From positions 115,035 through 179,034 of the forward strand of contig NZ_LSOF01000009.1 in NCBI RefSeq assembly GCF_001592875.1: a DNA stretch of 64,000 bases, written 5' to 3'. The position numbers were made by a program, and so were the translations under genes. Under the pieces are notes generated by a model that made no database searches, was not told where the DNA came from, and was given only the letters and a program-made list of their open reading frames with translations. Numbering within the stretch: the stretch's first letter is position 1; every line of letters begins with the position of its first letter. Source of the stretch: Pseudomonas sp. BMS12 (lineage in GTDB: Bacteria > Pseudomonadota > Gammaproteobacteria > Pseudomonadales > Pseudomonadaceae). Positions 1 to 12,197 of the stretch are shown one piece after another.

Positions 1-1057
1 GCGCCACGGCCAACATCGGGCCGATATTGCTCGGACGCACCGACAGCGGCAGGTCGAGGAACGAGCCGTACTTGAGGAACTTGGTGCTGAAGCCAGCGTA
101 GGGGCCAAACAGCAGCGACGTCTTGCCGTCCACTACGCGGGTATCCAGGTGCGGCACCGACATCGGCGGGGCGCCGACTTCGGCCTGGCTGTAGACCTTG
201 GCCTGGTGCAGCTTGACCACTTCCGGGTTGTCGCAACGCAGCCATTGGCCACTTACCGGGAAGCCGCCAAAGCCCTTGCTTTCCGGGATGCCGGACATCT
301 GCAGCAGCGGCAGCGCGCCACCACCGGCGCCGAGGAACACGAACTTGGCCTGCACCTCGCGGCGCTCGCCGGTCTTGCTGTTCTTGATGTCGACACGCCA
401 GCCCTGGGCGTTGCGGCTGAGGCCGACGACCTTCTGGTTGTAGCTGACGCTGCTGTTGCCCTGGGCATCCAGGTACTTGAGCAGCTGATTGGTCAGCGCG
501 CCGAAGTTGACATCGGTGCCATTCAGGGCACGAGTCGCGGCGACTTTCTCGTCGGGGTTGCGGCCCTGCATCATCAGCGGCATCCACTCGGCCATGGCCG
601 CCTGGTCTTCGCTGTACTCCATGTTCTCGAAGGCATGGTGCTGGCTGAGCTTGGCATGGCGCGCCTTGAGGAAGCCGATGTCCTTCTCGCCGCGCACGAA
701 GCTCAGGTGCGGAACCGAATTGATGAAGTGGGTGGGCGAACCGAATTCGCTCTTGCCGCACAGATAAGCCCAGAACTGCTTGGAGACTTCGAACTGGGTG
801 TTGATCTGCACGGCCTTCTTGATATCGACCGAACCATCCGCCGCCTGGGGCGTGTAGTTCAGCTCGCAAAGGCCGGCGTGACCGGTACCCGCGTTGTTCC
901 ACGGGTTGGAGCTCTCGATGGCACCGGAAGAACGCAGCTCGGCGATCTCCAGCGTGAGACCGGGGTCCAGCTCCTTGAGCAGCACCGCCAGGGTGGCACT
1001 CATGATGCCGGCGCCGACCATCAGCACATCAACAGTTTCGTGATTGACTTGCGTCAT
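1..1057 (-). CDS. mqo: Malate:quinone oxidoreductase, C-terminal part outside window
   Basis: FAD-dependent peripheral membrane enzyme that oxidises malate to oxaloacetate and passes electrons to quinone, serving the TCA cycle. About 352 codons are inside the window; the 3' end lies before base 1. The translation opens [20 protein letters not shown], where VGAGIMS is the FAD-binding Rossmann glycine motif. It continues through [20 protein letters not shown] and [13 protein letters not shown], all typical of Mqo. The ATG at 1057 follows GGAG at suitable spacing. The downstream neighbour on the same strand cannot be seen. A close paralogue of the same family (MqoA versus MqoB) cannot be distinguished here. 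Confidence 0.95.
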   Translation of the reverse strand, partial: MTQVNHETVDVLMVGAGIMSATLAVLLKELDPGLTLEIAELRSSGAIESSNPWNNAGTGHAGLCELNYTPQAADGSVDIKKAVQINTQFEVSKQFWAYLCGKSEFGSPTHFINSVPHLSFVRGEKDIGFLKARHAKLSQHHAFENMEYSEDQAAMAEWMPLMMQGRNPDEKVAATRALNGTDVNFGALTNQLLKYLDAQGNSSVSYNQKVVGLSRNAQGWRVDIKNSKTGERREVQAKFVFLGAGGGALPLLQMSGIPESKGFGGFPVSGQWLRCDNPEVVKLHQAKVYSQAEVGAPPMSVPHLDTRVVDGKTSLLFGPYAGFSTKFLKYGSFLDLPLSVRPSNIGPMLAVA

Positions 1058-1438
1058 TAACGCTTCTCCAAGATCTGCAGTACCAAGCCGCTGAAATCGG
1101 CCTTTTGAGCCGCTCACCGACGTCTAATCACTGACAGCCAGACGAGTGTCTGGAGCTTCGGAGGTACTGGCATCGATGGCCGATGACCTGGCCTGATCCG
1201 ATCCGCAGCAACCTCGTCCGGCACGCCTGCCTGTGGGCAGCCGTGCGTTCAACTCTTTACCGACCCAGCAGTACCCGAGGGTTCTGCCACAGATGCTGCA
1301 AGGGACGCGCCAGGCGCATCGAACCCTGCAGGCACTTGCGGGCCGGGATTTTCCGGCGCGCACGATACCACTATTGCCGCTGATTCAGTCGCAAAAAATG
1401 CACGAACCCGGTCAGACGGTCATTTTCCACACGAATGC
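1058..1438. other. Intergenic stretch upstream of mqo
   Basis: About 380 bases without a convincing gene. It must hold the mqo promoter (minus strand), but I see no clear consensus elements. A small perfect inverted repeat, CCAGAC-gagt-GTCTGG, lies near 1138-1153. Short open frames here (up to 79 codons) have no recognisable motifs or good ribosome binding sites, and I regard them as chance. Confidence 0.5.
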
Positions 1439-1726
1439 TCAGGCTTTAGCCGCTTTTACCGCTTCTATATAAGGCTCGGCCTGACGCTGGTCCTGAATCA
1501 GGGCGATGAAGTCGTTGCCCTGGGCATCCTTGGCGTCGAGGTCGTAGCCGGCCTCCTTGAAGAATCCGAGGAAACGCTCGAAATCATCGATGCGCAGACC
1601 ACGGTAGGCCTTGACCAGCTTGTGCAGGGAAGCCGGAGTGGCATCCGCCGGCTCGACAGCGAGGAACAGCTTGATGGCGTCGTCGCCAATTTCTTCGCCA
1701 ATCACCTGTTTCTTGTCTTTACGCAT
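1439..1726 (-). CDS. PA4642-family conserved hypothetical protein
   Basis: A 95-residue acidic cytoplasmic protein starting MRKDKKQVIGEEIGDDAIKL. It has no signal peptide or membrane segment and looks mostly helical. It resembles the small conserved Pseudomonas protein found near mqoB in P. aeruginosa (PA4642, from memory); its function is unknown. The ATG at 1726 has GGAG six bases upstream. An in-frame GTG immediately before it (1729) is less well spaced. The location next to mqo fits that synteny but does not imply a role in malate oxidation. Confidence 0.8.
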   Translation of the reverse strand: MRKDKKQVIGEEIGDDAIKLFLAVEPADATPASLHKLVKAYRGLRIDDFERFLGFFKEAGYDLDAKDAQGNDFIALIQDQRQAEPYIEAVKAAKA

Positions 1727-1990
1727 CACGCACTCCAGCTAGCGGGCATTACGGGGCCGGCAGTTTACCCTTGCCCCGAGCGCCACTCAACGCGACTAAA
1801 GCACTGTAGGGGCTGGCCACGACATGAAAGTGGCTTGGCTTAAGGAGCAGGGCTCGAGAGCACGACATGCTGGCCGCTGCCTCAGCACAGAATGCTATCC
1901 AGCCATGCCAGCAAAATCTGACCGGATGGCCCCGAGGCTGACAGGCACCCCGTTCAGCGCCCCGTAGCAGCCAACATCAGCCATTACGCT

Positions 1991-2023
1991 AAAGAAAAGC
2001 CGGGCAAATGCCCGGCCTTTTCT
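1991..2023 (-). terminator. Rho-independent terminator after lptG (bidirectional shape)
   Basis: Perfect stem GCCGGGC / GCCCGGC (1999-2005 with 2010-2016) and a 4-base loop. It is flanked by AAAGAAAA on the left and CTTTTCTT on the right, so either strand gives a U-rich tail. It sits 14 bases past the lptG stop. Confidence 0.85.
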
Positions 2024-2036
2024 TGACTCGCCTGGA

Positions 2037-3098
2037 TCAGGCCGCACGCCTGAGCAGGAACACCCCGGCCAGTGCGCAAATGGTCGCCGGCACGGCTACC
2101 GCCAGCAACGGCGAGAAGCCGAAGACCAGGCTGGACGGACCGAGCAGGTCCTGGGCAATGCGGAACACGAACCCCACCAGCACGCCGGTAAATACGCGCT
2201 GCCCCAGGGTTACCGAGCGCAGCGGGCCGAAAATGAAGGAGATCGCCATCAGTACCAGTGCGGCGGTCACCAGCGGCTGCAGCACCTTGGTCCAGAACGC
2301 CAGCCAGTAAGTACCGTTGTTCAGGCCCTGTTCGCCGAGGTACTTGATGTAACGCCACAGGCCCGTCACCGATAGCGCCTCGGGCTCAAGCACCACGGTG
2401 CCGAGCAACTGCGGGTTGAGCTCGACATCCCAGCGCTCACTGGCGACAGTTTTCAATTCGGTGTTGCGCTCATGAAACAGCGTGGTTTTGACGTCCTCCA
2501 GCTGCCAGTGATCGCCCTGGTACAGGGCGCGCCGAGCAAAGCTGGACGACAGCAGCTTGCGCTGGTCATCGAACTGGTAACGGGTTACACCGATCAGCTT
2601 GCCGTTGGGCTGTACGGCGTTTATGTGCACGTACTCCTGACCCTGACGGTGCCACAGGCCGTGCTTGGAGCTCTGCGCCTCACCGCCACCCTGCGCCAGG
2701 GAGCGCTGCGCCTGGGCCAGATTCTCGCTCCAGGGCGCGAGGTACTCGCCGATCAGCACTCCGACCAGCATCAGCACCAGCATGGGCTTCATCACCGCCC
2801 AAACGATACGTCCGACCGATACGCCGGCGGCGCGCATGATGGTCAGCTCGCTGTTGCTGGCCAGGCTGCCAAGGCCGATTAGGCAACCGATCAGCGCCGC
2901 CATCGGCAGCATCTCGTAGATGCGCCGCGGCAGCGTCAGCAGCACATAAATGAGCACGTCGAAGGTGCCGTAGTTTTCGCTCAGGTCGCCCAGTTCATCG
3001 ATGAAGGCGAACAACAGGGCCAGGCCGACGATGATGCCGAGTACCGCCAGGATGGCGAAGAACACGCTACTGCCGATGTAGCGATCAAGCCTGCGCAT
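2037..3098 (-). CDS. lptG: LPS export ABC transporter permease LptG
   Basis: Inner-membrane subunit of LptB2FG, which extracts lipopolysaccharide from the inner membrane and pushes it onto the LptC-LptA bridge. It has 353 residues, normal for the family. The start MRRLDRYIGSSVFFAILAVL contains the typical LptG N-terminal amphipathic stretch and first membrane helix. Three N-terminal and three C-terminal hydrophobic helices flank a periplasmic beta-rich domain (about residues 120-265). The ATG at 3098 follows AAGGAGG, which decides it over a longer upstream frame. It overlaps the 3' end of lptF by 14 bases, so the two are translationally coupled, as in most Proteobacteria. Confidence 0.95.
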   Translation of the reverse strand: MRRLDRYIGSSVFFAILAVLGIIVGLALLFAFIDELGDLSENYGTFDVLIYVLLTLPRRIYEMLPMAALIGCLIGLGSLASNSELTIMRAAGVSVGRIVWAVMKPMLVLMLVGVLIGEYLAPWSENLAQAQRSLAQGGGEAQSSKHGLWHRQGQEYVHINAVQPNGKLIGVTRYQFDDQRKLLSSSFARRALYQGDHWQLEDVKTTLFHERNTELKTVASERWDVELNPQLLGTVVLEPEALSVTGLWRYIKYLGEQGLNNGTYWLAFWTKVLQPLVTAALVLMAISFIFGPLRSVTLGQRVFTGVLVGFVFRIAQDLLGPSSLVFGFSPLLAVAVPATICALAGVFLLRRAA

Positions 3099-4218
3099 GG
3101 GTCGCCTCCTTCTGTGCACGGCGACTGGCCAGCTTGAGTTGCATGGGCTGCCAGAGGAACAGGCCAGCACCGATCAGCAGGAACAGGCCGTGTACCCACC
3201 ACAGTCCCAGCTGCATGGGGATCTTGCCCTTGTCCAGCTGGCCGCGCGCGGCGATCAGCAGGCCGAGATAGGTCATGTACAGGAGAATCGCCGGCAGCAG
3301 CTTGAGGAAGCGCCCCTGGCGCGGGTTGACCCGGGCCAGCGGCACCGCCAGCAGGGTGACCACGAACACCAGCAGGGGGATGGACAGGCGCCACTGCAGC
3401 TCGGCCTGTTCGCGCGGCTTGTCGCTACCGAACAGCTCACGCGTGGGGATGGCCTCGCGCTCACCGATCTCGTTACTGACGTTGGGCTTGGGCAGCAGCA
3501 CACCGTAGGTGTCGTACTTGATCGCCCGGTAGTCGGCCTGCCCAGGGTTGCCGTCGTAGCGGTAACCGTTCTCCAGAATCAGATAGCGACTGCCATCATC
3601 CTGGATCACCTGACGGCCTTTCTCGGCCACCAGCACGCTGATATCGGCATTCTTGGCCTTGTCCTTGGCGGTCGCAGCTTTCTTCTCGGTAATGAATACA
3701 CCACTGAGTTGGCCACGGTCCTCGGACAGCGCCTCGGTATAGGTCACCCGCGAGCCATCCTTCATCGCCTGGAAACGCCCCGGCACCAGCGTATCGAACT
3801 CGGTCAGCGAGTCCTGCTGGTTGAGGATGCGCATCTGCTCGGTCACCCCCTGGGGCGCCAGCCCCAGACTCAACCAGGCCACCAGTGCGGCGACCAGTGC
3901 CGCCGGAGCCATGGTGTAGGACAGCAAACGGCAATTGCTCATGCCGGTGGCGGACAGCACGGTCATCTCGCTGTCCAGGTACAGACGCCCGTAGGCCAGC
4001 AGAATGCCGAGGAACAAGCCCAGCGGCAGGATCAGCTGGAGGAAGCCGGGCATGCGGTAGCCCATGATCAGAAACAGCACGCTCGGGTCCAGCACTCCCT
4101 GTGCAGCCTGAGCCAGATACTTGATGAAACGCCCACTCATGATGATCACCAGCAGCACGGCACTCACCGCACTGAGGGTTACCAGCACTTCGCGGGACAG
4201 ATAACGGAAGACAATCAA
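3085..4218 (-). CDS. lptF: LPS export ABC transporter permease LptF
   Basis: Partner permease of LptG in the LptB2FG transporter. The mature-looking product begins (M)IVFRYLSREVLVTLSAVSAV and has 377 residues: three helices, a large periplasmic jellyroll-type domain, then three helices ending near the LptG start. I chose a TTG start at 4218 because the family begins at IVFRYL and GGAG lies 8 bases upstream. An ATG-type start upstream (4254) would add 12 residues not expected in LptF. It is transcribed divergently from pepA across about 140 bases. LptF, not LptG, is first, so this TTG probably sets the level of both proteins. Confidence 0.94.
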   Translation of the reverse strand: MIVFRYLSREVLVTLSAVSAVLLVIIMSGRFIKYLAQAAQGVLDPSVLFLIMGYRMPGFLQLILPLGLFLGILLAYGRLYLDSEMTVLSATGMSNCRLLSYTMAPAALVAALVAWLSLGLAPQGVTEQMRILNQQDSLTEFDTLVPGRFQAMKDGSRVTYTEALSEDRGQLSGVFITEKKAATAKDKAKNADISVLVAEKGRQVIQDDGSRYLILENGYRYDGNPGQADYRAIKYDTYGVLLPKPNVSNEIGEREAIPTRELFGSDKPREQAELQWRLSIPLLVFVVTLLAVPLARVNPRQGRFLKLLPAILLYMTYLGLLIAARGQLDKGKIPMQLGLWWVHGLFLLIGAGLFLWQPMQLKLASRRAQKEATHAQA

Positions 4219-4313
4219 ACCGGACGCTCCAGGGTTGTCAGGCTCAGGCGGCAACGCTCACACTAGCCGCACTCGGTTGGCCGGCCCGCCAAGGCGGACC
4301 TTCGAAAAAATGA

Positions 4314-5849
<1,536 letters not shown>

Positions 5850-5861
5850 CCCCGGGAGCCG

Positions 5862-5935
5862 GCCGGGTCATGCCGCCAGGAGGCATAACCCGGCACCAGG
5901 CCCATACATCCCCGCAGCCCGGATTGCATCCGGGC
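5862..5935. repeat. Two extragenic palindromes (REP-like)
   Basis: Two adjacent imperfect or perfect inverted repeats lie between pepA and holC. The first pairs GCCGGGTCATGCC (5862-5874) with GGCATAACCCGGC (5882-5894). The second is GCCCGGAT-tgc-ATCCGGGC (5917-5935). The second core is of the kind scattered between genes in Pseudomonas genomes. No U-tract follows, so neither is a classical terminator. Confidence 0.6.
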
Positions 5936-5961
5936 CTCAGAATGATCGCCACAGGTCCACC

Positions 5962-6378
5962 ATGCGCGTCGAGTTCTACGTCCTCTCGTCCAACACCCCG
6001 GAAAGCCGCCTGCGCGCCGCCTGCCAGTTGGCAATGAAGGCCTGGAGGGCTGGGCTGCCAGTATTCCTGCGTGGCGCGGACGCCGATCAGTGCCAGGTAT
6101 TGGACCAACTGCTGTGGAGCTTTCGCGCGGAATCCTTCGTGCCCCACTCCCCGGCCGAGGAAGATGCCCAGGCGCCAGTGGTGATCGGTCTGGATCAGGC
6201 GCCGGCACAAGCGGGCGGCGTGCTGCTCAACCTGCACCCGCATCTGTCGCCGCACCTGGCGCAGTTCACTCGGGTGATCGAGATCGTCAACCAGCAGCCT
6301 GAATTGCTGGCCCAGTGCCGGGAAAATTTCCGCCAGTACCGCCAGCTGGGCCACGATCCACAGCGGGTCGAGCTGTAA
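5962..6378 (+). CDS. holC: DNA polymerase III chi subunit HolC
   Basis: A clamp-loader accessory protein that links the tau/gamma complex (through psi) to single-stranded DNA-binding protein. It has 138 residues, the usual chi length. The opening MRVEFYVLSSNTPESRLRAACQLAMKAW and the ending GHDPQRVEL are typical. It is a Rossmann-like alpha/beta fold with no catalytic motifs. The start has AGG six bases upstream. It lies 112 bases after pepA, the conserved pepA-holC-valS arrangement of gammaproteobacteria. Confidence 0.93.
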   Translation: MRVEFYVLSSNTPESRLRAACQLAMKAWRAGLPVFLRGADADQCQVLDQLLWSFRAESFVPHSPAEEDAQAPVVIGLDQAPAQAGGVLLNLHPHLSPHLAQFTRVIEIVNQQPELLAQCRENFRQYRQLGHDPQRVEL

Positions 6379-6438
6379 CCAGGCGCGCGCTCGGCGTAGA
6401 ATCTGACGCCTCGGCCACCCTCCCCGACCGTCACGTCT

Positions 6439-6930
6439 ATGGACAGCTCGCAACCACCCAAGCCCGGCCACCTGCTGGACGACCTCGAAGCCATTCGCCA
6501 ACTGCTGGAAAAGGAGCAGCTGGAGCCCCCGCTGCTCACCGAAACCCTGGATGACGACCTGCAGATTCCGCTGCTGTCGGAAATCATCGAACCGGGGCCC
6601 GCAGTGCCGACAAGCCCCGTAGCGCCCGCCGCGACAGCCAAGCCTGCCGCCAGCACCGCACCCTTGCCCTACCCCGCGCAGCCGGCCGTCGCAACGCTCC
6701 CTGCCACGCCCGCCGCAGCGAGCCCGGCCGCCAGACCAACCGCACCACAAGCGCAGCTCAACACAGTGCCGAACGGCCTGATCCAGAGCCGCCTGGACGC
6801 CGAGCTGCGCGCAGCGGCTCAATTGATTCTGCAGGACGTGATCGACGACTTCGTGCCGCAGATCGAGGCCGAGCTCAAGCGCCGCCTCGATGCCCGCCTG
6901 GATCGCCTGATCAAGCAGCCCAAGCCCTGA
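6439..6930 (+). CDS. Unrecognised protein with Pro/Ala-rich linker, between holC and valS
   Basis: A 163-residue cytoplasmic protein that I cannot assign. It has three parts: an acidic, Leu-rich N-terminal segment (residues about 10-50, with helices such as [18 protein letters not shown]); a low-complexity Pro/Ala-rich linker (about 52-110); and a C-terminal charged amphipathic helix pair (about 113-160, including [19 protein letters not shown]). There is no signal peptide or membrane helix. PAO1 has a hypothetical gene in the same slot (PA3833, from memory). The ribosome binding site is weak, but the position 60 bases after holC suggests co-transcription. The architecture recalls polar-organising PopZ, but I see no sequence proof. 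Confidence 0.75.
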   Translation: MDSSQPPKPGHLLDDLEAIRQLLEKEQLEPPLLTETLDDDLQIPLLSEIIEPGPAVPTSPVAPAATAKPAASTAPLPYPAQPAVATLPATPAAASPAARPTAPQAQLNTVPNGLIQSRLDAELRAAAQLILQDVIDDFVPQIEAELKRRLDARLDRLIKQPKP

Positions 6931-7099
6931 CCTCGCCGCAGGGACCAAGGGGGCAACCAGCCCACTGCTCGCGATCACCCAAACCCGCCTGCCCAGCCCT
7001 GGTGCGCACGCCAGCCGGCGACTGGTGGCCCGCAGCGGGCGCCAGCCGTTATACTTGCGGGCTTTCCCGATCAGTTGCCAATACGGTCCCGCCGCACCC

Positions 7100-9931
7100 A
7101 TGGACAAGACCTACCAGCCCCACGCCATCGAAACCGCCCTGTACCAGAACTGGGAGGCGAACAACTACTTCGCCCCGCAAGGTTCCGGCGAGCCCTACAG
7201 CATCATGATCCCGCCGCCGAACGTCACCGGCAGCCTGCACATGGGCCATGGCTTCAACAACTCGATCATGGACTGCCTGATCCGCTTCCGCCGCATGCAA
7301 GGCCGCAATACCCTGTGGCAGCCAGGCACCGACCACGCGGGCATCGCCACGCAGATGGTGGTCGAGCGCCAACTGGCCGCCGACGGTATCGGCCGCCACG
7401 ACCTGGGCCGCGAGAAGTTCCTGGAGAAGGTCTGGGAGTGGAAGGAACAGTCCGGCGGCACCATCACCCGGCAGATCCGTCGCCTGGGCAGCTCGGTGGA
7501 CTGGTCGCGCGAGCGCTTCACCATGGACGAGGGCCTCTCGGAAGCAGTGAAGGAAGCCTTTGTGCGCCTGCACCAGGACGGTCTGATCTACCGCGGCAAG
7601 CGCCTGGTCAACTGGGACACCAAGTTCCACACCGCCATCTCCGACCTGGAAGTGGAAAACCACGACGAGAAAGGCTCGCTGTGGAACCTGCGCTACCCAC
7701 TGGCCGACGGCAACACCACCGCCGACGGCAAGGATTACCTGATCGTCGCCACCACCCGCCCGGAAACCATGCTCGGCGACGCCGCCGTGGCCGTGCACCC
7801 GGAAGACGAGCGTTATAAAGCCCTGATCGGCACCTACATCGAGCTGCCGCTGGTGGGCCGCCGTATCCCGATCATCGCTGATGACTACTGCGACCCCGAG
7901 TTCGGCACCGGTTGCGTGAAAATCACTCCGGCCCACGACTTCAACGACTATGAAGTCGGCAAGCGCCACAACCTGCCGCTGCTCAACATCTTCGACAAGA
8001 ACGCCGCCGTGCTGGCCAAGGCCCAGGTGTTCAACATCGACGGCAGCGTCAACACCGAGATCGACGGCAGCCTGCCGGCCGAATACGCCGGCCTCGACCG
8101 CTTCGTCGCGCGCAAGCAGATCGTGGCCGCCTTCGAGGCCGCCGGCCTGCTGGAAAAGATCGAAGACCACGCCCTGAAAGTGCCGAAAGGCGACCGTTCC
8201 GGCACCGTGATCGAGCCGTGGCTGACCGACCAGTGGTACGTCTCCACCAAGCCGCTGGCCGAGAAGGCCATCGCCGTGGTCGAGAGCGGCGAGATCCAGT
8301 TCGTGCCCAAGCAGTACGAGAACATGTACTTCAGCTGGATGCGCGACATCCAGGACTGGTGCATCAGCCGTCAGCTGTGGTGGGGCCACCGCATCCCGGC
8401 CTGGTACGACGAAGCCGGCAACGTCTACGTCGGCCGTGACGAGGCGGAAGTTCGCGCCAAGCACAACCTCGGCGACGCGCCGCTGCGCCAGGACGAAGAC
8501 GTGCTCGACACCTGGTTCAGCTCCGGCCTATGGACCTTCTCCACCCTCGGCTGGCCGCAGCAGACCGACTACCTGAAGACCTTCCACCCCACCGATGTAC
8601 TGGTCACCGGCTTCGACATCATCTTCTTCTGGGTCGCCCGGATGATCATGCTGTCTACCCACCTGGTCGGGCAGATTCCATTCAAGACCGTGTACGTGCA
8701 CGGCCTGGTACGCGATGGCCAGGGCCAGAAGATGTCCAAGTCCAAGGGCAACGTGCTCGACCCGCTGGATATCGTCGACGGCATCAGCCTCGATGCCCTG
8801 CTGGAGAAACGCACCAGCGGCATGATGCAGCCCAAGCTGGCCGAGAAGATCGCCAAACAGACCCGCGCCGAGTTCCCCGAGGGCATCGCCGCCTATGGTA
8901 CCGATGCCCTGCGCTTCACCAACCTGGCGCTGGCCTCCACCGGTCGTGACATCAAGTTCGACATGGGTCGGGTCGAGGGTTACCGCAACTTCTGCAACAA
9001 GCTGTGGAACGCCGCCAACTTCGTTATCGAGAACACCGATGGCCAGGACACCGGCATCAATGGTGAAGCAGTCGACCTGTCGCCGGTCGACCGCTGGATC
9101 ATCTCCGCCCTGCAGCGCTGCGAGCAGGATGTGACCCGCCACCTCGACGCCTTCCGCTTCGACATGGCCGCCCAGGCACTCTACGAGTTCATCTGGGACG
9201 AGTACTGCGCCTGGTACCTGGAGCTGGTGAAACCCGTTCTCTGGGACGAAAGCGCGCCGATCGAGCGCCAGCGCGGCACCCGCCGCACCCTGGTGCGCGT
9301 GCTGGAAGTGATCCTGCGCCTGGCCCACCCGTTCATGCCCTTCATCACCGAAGAAATCTGGCAGCGCATCAAGCCCCAGGCTGGCGTCAGCGGCGAAACC
9401 ATCATGCTGCAGGCCTGGCCGGTGGCGAACGAGAGCCGCATCGACGCCGCCGCCGAAGGCGACATCGAGTGGGTCAAGCAGCTGATGCTCGGCGTACGCC
9501 AGATTCGTGGCGAGATGAAGATTTCCATGGCCAAGCGCATCGACATCATCGTGCAGAACGCCAATACCGAAGACCTGCGCCGCCTGGCCGACTTCGAGCC
9601 GCTGCTCAGCAAGCTGGCCAAGCTGGAGTCGGTGCGTGTGCTGGCCGGCGGCGAGGAAGCGCCGATGTCCGCCACGGCACTGGTCGGCGAGATGGAAGTG
9701 CTGGTGCCGATGGCCGGGCTGATCGACAAGGACGCCGAACTGGCGCGCCTGGACAAGGAAATCCAGCGCCTGCAAGGCGAAGTCCAGCGCGTCGGCGGCA
9801 AGCTGGCCAACGAAGGCTTCGTCGCCAAGGCGCCAGCCGAAGTGCTGGAGAAGGAGCGCGCGAAGCTGGCCGAGGCCGAGCAGGCGCTGACCAAGCTGGT
9901 CGAGCAACGCGAGAAGATCGCCAACCTCTGA
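7100..9931 (+). CDS. valS: Valyl-tRNA synthetase
   Basis: Class Ia synthetase charging tRNA-Val in the cytoplasm, with editing of mischarged Thr. It has 943 residues. The ATP-binding HIGH-type motif is HMGH at residues 47-50, inside [17 protein letters not shown]. The second signature KMSKS is at 544-548. A CP1 editing domain lies between them, then an anticodon-binding helical domain. A C-terminal coiled coil (about 880-940, rich in Glu/Lys/Leu) is typical of ValS. I chose the ATG at 7100 because the protein then begins [11 protein letters not shown]; the upstream in-frame extension to 7025 is unlike the family. There is little Shine-Dalgarno sequence. Confidence 0.97.
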   Translation: MDKTYQPHAIETALYQNWEANNYFAPQGSGEPYSIMIPPPNVTGSLHMGHGFNNSIMDCLIRFRRMQGRNTLWQPGTDHAGIATQMVVERQLAADGIGRHDLGREKFLEKVWEWKEQSGGTITRQIRRLGSSVDWSRERFTMDEGLSEAVKEAFVRLHQDGLIYRGKRLVNWDTKFHTAISDLEVENHDEKGSLWNLRYPLADGNTTADGKDYLIVATTRPETMLGDAAVAVHPEDERYKALIGTYIELPLVGRRIPIIADDYCDPEFGTGCVKITPAHDFNDYEVGKRHNLPLLNIFDKNAAVLAKAQVFNIDGSVNTEIDGSLPAEYAGLDRFVARKQIVAAFEAAGLLEKIEDHALKVPKGDRSGTVIEPWLTDQWYVSTKPLAEKAIAVVESGEIQFVPKQYENMYFSWMRDIQDWCISRQLWWGHRIPAWYDEAGNVYVGRDEAEVRAKHNLGDAPLRQDEDVLDTWFSSGLWTFSTLGWPQQTDYLKTFHPTDVLVTGFDIIFFWVARMIMLSTHLVGQIPFKTVYVHGLVRDGQGQKMSKSKGNVLDPLDIVDGISLDALLEKRTSGMMQPKLAEKIAKQTRAEFPEGIAAYGTDALRFTNLALASTGRDIKFDMGRVEGYRNFCNKLWNAANFVIENTDGQDTGINGEAVDLSPVDRWIISALQRCEQDVTRHLDAFRFDMAAQALYEFIWDEYCAWYLELVKPVLWDESAPIERQRGTRRTLVRVLEVILRLAHPFMPFITEEIWQRIKPQAGVSGETIMLQAWPVANESRIDAAAEGDIEWVKQLMLGVRQIRGEMKISMAKRIDIIVQNANTEDLRRLADFEPLLSKLAKLESVRVLAGGEEAPMSATALVGEMEVLVPMAGLIDKDAELARLDKEIQRLQGEVQRVGGKLANEGFVAKAPAEVLEKERAKLAEAEQALTKLVEQREKIANL

Positions 9932-9948
9932 GCCAGCCCAGCGCTGAC

Positions 9949-9984
9949 AAGGCCCGCCGTCGCCAGACCGCGGGCCTTTTTTCT
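9949..9984 (+). terminator. Rho-independent terminator after valS
   Basis: Stem GGCCCGC (9951-9957) with GCGGGCC (9970-9976), followed by TTTTTTC. It lies 18 bases past the valS stop and separates it from oadGAB. Confidence 0.85.
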
Positions 9985-10145
9985 GTCACCCGTGTCGATA
10001 TACGGCAAAAACTTGTCACAAGGCGCGGCACGATAATTGCGCCGGCCTGCGCTTCCCAGTAAGGTTCCGAAGCTGTCCCGGCCACGAGCTGGGCGGCCAT
10101 AACAAGAAAGACCGCAAATCAGCGGCCAGACCAAGGGAGCCACAC

Positions 10146-10391
10146 ATGACCCCAGCCGATCTTCTGCTGGAGGGTGTCGAGCTCATGCTGTTCGGCATGG
10201 GCATCGTTTTCACCTTCCTCATCCTCCTGGTATTCGCCATTCGCCTGATGTCGCGCCTGGTGGCCCGCCTCGCACCGGAGCCGGCACCGCTTGCCGTGGC
10301 CACCCCGGCCATACCCAGCGCCCCCGTCGACCCCGACACCCTCGCCGCCATCCAGGCCGCCATTCGCCAGCATCGCGCCAAGCGCCGCTGA
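10146..10391 (+). CDS. oadG: Oxaloacetate decarboxylase gamma subunit
   Basis: A small membrane anchor (81 residues) that joins the biotin-carrying alpha subunit to the Na+-translocating beta subunit. It begins [19 protein letters not shown], has one membrane helix at about residues 15-38 ([20 protein letters not shown]), then a Pro/Ala-rich cytoplasmic tail and a basic end. This matches the OAD_gamma family in size and topology. AAGGGAG lies six bases upstream of the ATG. It is the first gene of an oadG-oadA-oadB operon, 26 bases before oadA. Confidence 0.9.
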   Translation: MTPADLLLEGVELMLFGMGIVFTFLILLVFAIRLMSRLVARLAPEPAPLAVATPAIPSAPVDPDTLAAIQAAIRQHRAKRR

Positions 10392-10417
10392 ACCGCCCTT
10401 TTCGGAGAAAGCAGAAG

Positions 10418-12187
10418 ATGAGCCAGAACCCCCTTGGCATCACCGATGTGGTGCTGCGCGACGCCCACCAGTCGATCCTTGCCACCCGCGTGCGCCTGGA
10501 AGACATGCTGCCCATCGCCCCCAAGCTCGATCAGGTCGGTTTCTGGTCGGTCGAATCCTGGGGCGGCGCCACCTTCGACGCCTGTATCCGCTACCTGGGC
10601 GAAGACCCCTGGGAGCGTATCCGTCAGCTCAAGGCGGCGATGCCCAACACCCGCCAGCAGATGCTCCTGCGTGGCCAGAATCTGCTCGGCTACCGGCACT
10701 ACGCCGACGATGTGGTGGACAAGTTCGTCGAGCGCGCGGCGATCAACGGCGTTGACGTGTTCCGCGTGTTCGATGCGATGAACGATCCGCGCAACATGGA
10801 AACCGCCCTGCAGGCGGTCAAGCGCCAGGACAAGCACGCCCAGGGCACCATTTCCTACACCACCAGCCCGGTGCACAGCCTGCAGATGTGGCTGGACTTG
10901 GCCAAGCAGATCGAGGACATGGGCGCCGACTCCCTGGCGATCAAGGACATGGCCGGCATCCTCACCCCCTACACCGCCTTCGAGCTGGTCTCGCGCCTGA
11001 AGGCCAGCCTGGCTATCCCGATCCACATGCAATGCCACGCCACCGCCGGGCTCTCCAGCGTGGCCATCCTCAAGGCCGTGGAAGCCGGTATCGACAACGT
11101 CGACACGGCCATCTCCTCGCTGTCGATGACCTACGGCCACTCGCCGACCGAATCCGTGGTCGCCATGTTCCAGGGCACCGAGCGCGACACCGGCCTGAAC
11201 CTGCAGCTGCTGGAGGAAATCGCCGCCTATTTCCGCGAGGTACGGAAGAAATACGCCAAGTTCGAAGGCAACCTGCGCGGCGTCGACTCGCGCATCCTGG
11301 TCGCCCAAGTGCCCGGCGGCATGCTCACCAACATGGAAAGCCAGCTCAAGGAACAGGGCGCCCTGGACAAGTTCGACCAGGTGCTGGCGGAAATCCCGCG
11401 CGTGCGCGAGGACCTCGGCTTCATCCCGCTGGTGACACCAACCTCGCAGATCGTCGGCACCCAGGCGGTGATCAACGTGCTCACCGGCGAGCGCTACAAG
11501 TCGATCACCAAGGAAACCGCCGGCGTACTCAAGGGCGAATACGGCGCCGCGCCAGCCCCCTTCAATCTGGCCCTGCAGGATCGCGTGCTGGACGGCGGCG
11601 AAGCCATCACCTGCCGCCCGGCCGACCTGCTGGAGCCGGAGCTGGATCGCCTCAGTGAGGAACTCGACGAACTGGCCCGCAGCAAAGGCTTCAAGCTCGC
11701 AGCCGAGGCCATCGACGACGTGCTGACCTATGCCCTGTTCCCGCAGATCGGCCTCAAGTTCCTGGAGAACCGCGGCAATCCCGCGGCCTTCGAGCCCGTA
11801 CCGAACGGCGCCGAGCTGCCGGCTCGCGAGGCCGGCCAGACGGAGTCCTACACCGTCGAGGTCAACGGCCGCAGCTTCGTCGTGCAGGTCAACGATGGCG
11901 GCGACATCAGCGGCATCCTGCCCCTGGGCGGGCATACACCGGCTGCCGCACCGGCACCGATGGCCGCCGGTGGCGGCGAGCCGCAGAAGGCGCCGCTGGC
12001 CGGCAATATCTTCAAGGTGCTGGTGCAACCCGGCCAGCAGGTGGACGAGGGTGAGCTGGTGCTGATCCTCGAAGCGATGAAGATGGAGACCGAGATCCGC
12101 GCCTTCCGCGCCGGAACCATCGGCAGCGTCAACGTCAAGGTCGGCGACGCGGTGGCAGTGGGCGACAGCCTGCTGACCATCGGCTGA
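10418..12187 (+). CDS. oadA: Oxaloacetate decarboxylase alpha subunit (biotin enzyme)
   Basis: Carboxyltransferase that moves CO2 from oxaloacetate to biotin, yielding pyruvate. It has 589 residues. The N-terminal TIM-barrel carboxyltransferase domain shows RDAHQS and HMQCHATAG, which provide metal-binding and catalytic residues. A conserved carboxylase middle domain follows. The C-terminal biotinyl domain carries EAMKMET, with the biotinylated Lys at about residue 555, preceded by an Ala/Pro linker. GGAG lies 10 bases before the ATG. The flanking oadG and oadB argue for the Na+-pump form rather than the homologous PycB subunit of two-part pyruvate carboxylase. Confidence 0.95.
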   Translation: MSQNPLGITDVVLRDAHQSILATRVRLEDMLPIAPKLDQVGFWSVESWGGATFDACIRYLGEDPWERIRQLKAAMPNTRQQMLLRGQNLLGYRHYADDVVDKFVERAAINGVDVFRVFDAMNDPRNMETALQAVKRQDKHAQGTISYTTSPVHSLQMWLDLAKQIEDMGADSLAIKDMAGILTPYTAFELVSRLKASLAIPIHMQCHATAGLSSVAILKAVEAGIDNVDTAISSLSMTYGHSPTESVVAMFQGTERDTGLNLQLLEEIAAYFREVRKKYAKFEGNLRGVDSRILVAQVPGGMLTNMESQLKEQGALDKFDQVLAEIPRVREDLGFIPLVTPTSQIVGTQAVINVLTGERYKSITKETAGVLKGEYGAAPAPFNLALQDRVLDGGEAITCRPADLLEPELDRLSEELDELARSKGFKLAAEAIDDVLTYALFPQIGLKFLENRGNPAAFEPVPNGAELPAREAGQTESYTVEVNGRSFVVQVNDGGDISGILPLGGHTPAAAPAPMAAGGGEPQKAPLAGNIFKVLVQPGQQVDEGELVLILEAMKMETEIRAFRAGTIGSVNVKVGDAVAVGDSLLTIG

Positions 12188-12197
12188 GGGCGCGAGC

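Noticed and set aside
1124..1472. Several short open frames in the mqo upstream region
   Set aside because: No ribosome binding site, no hydrophobic or conserved pattern, and they overlap each other on both strands.
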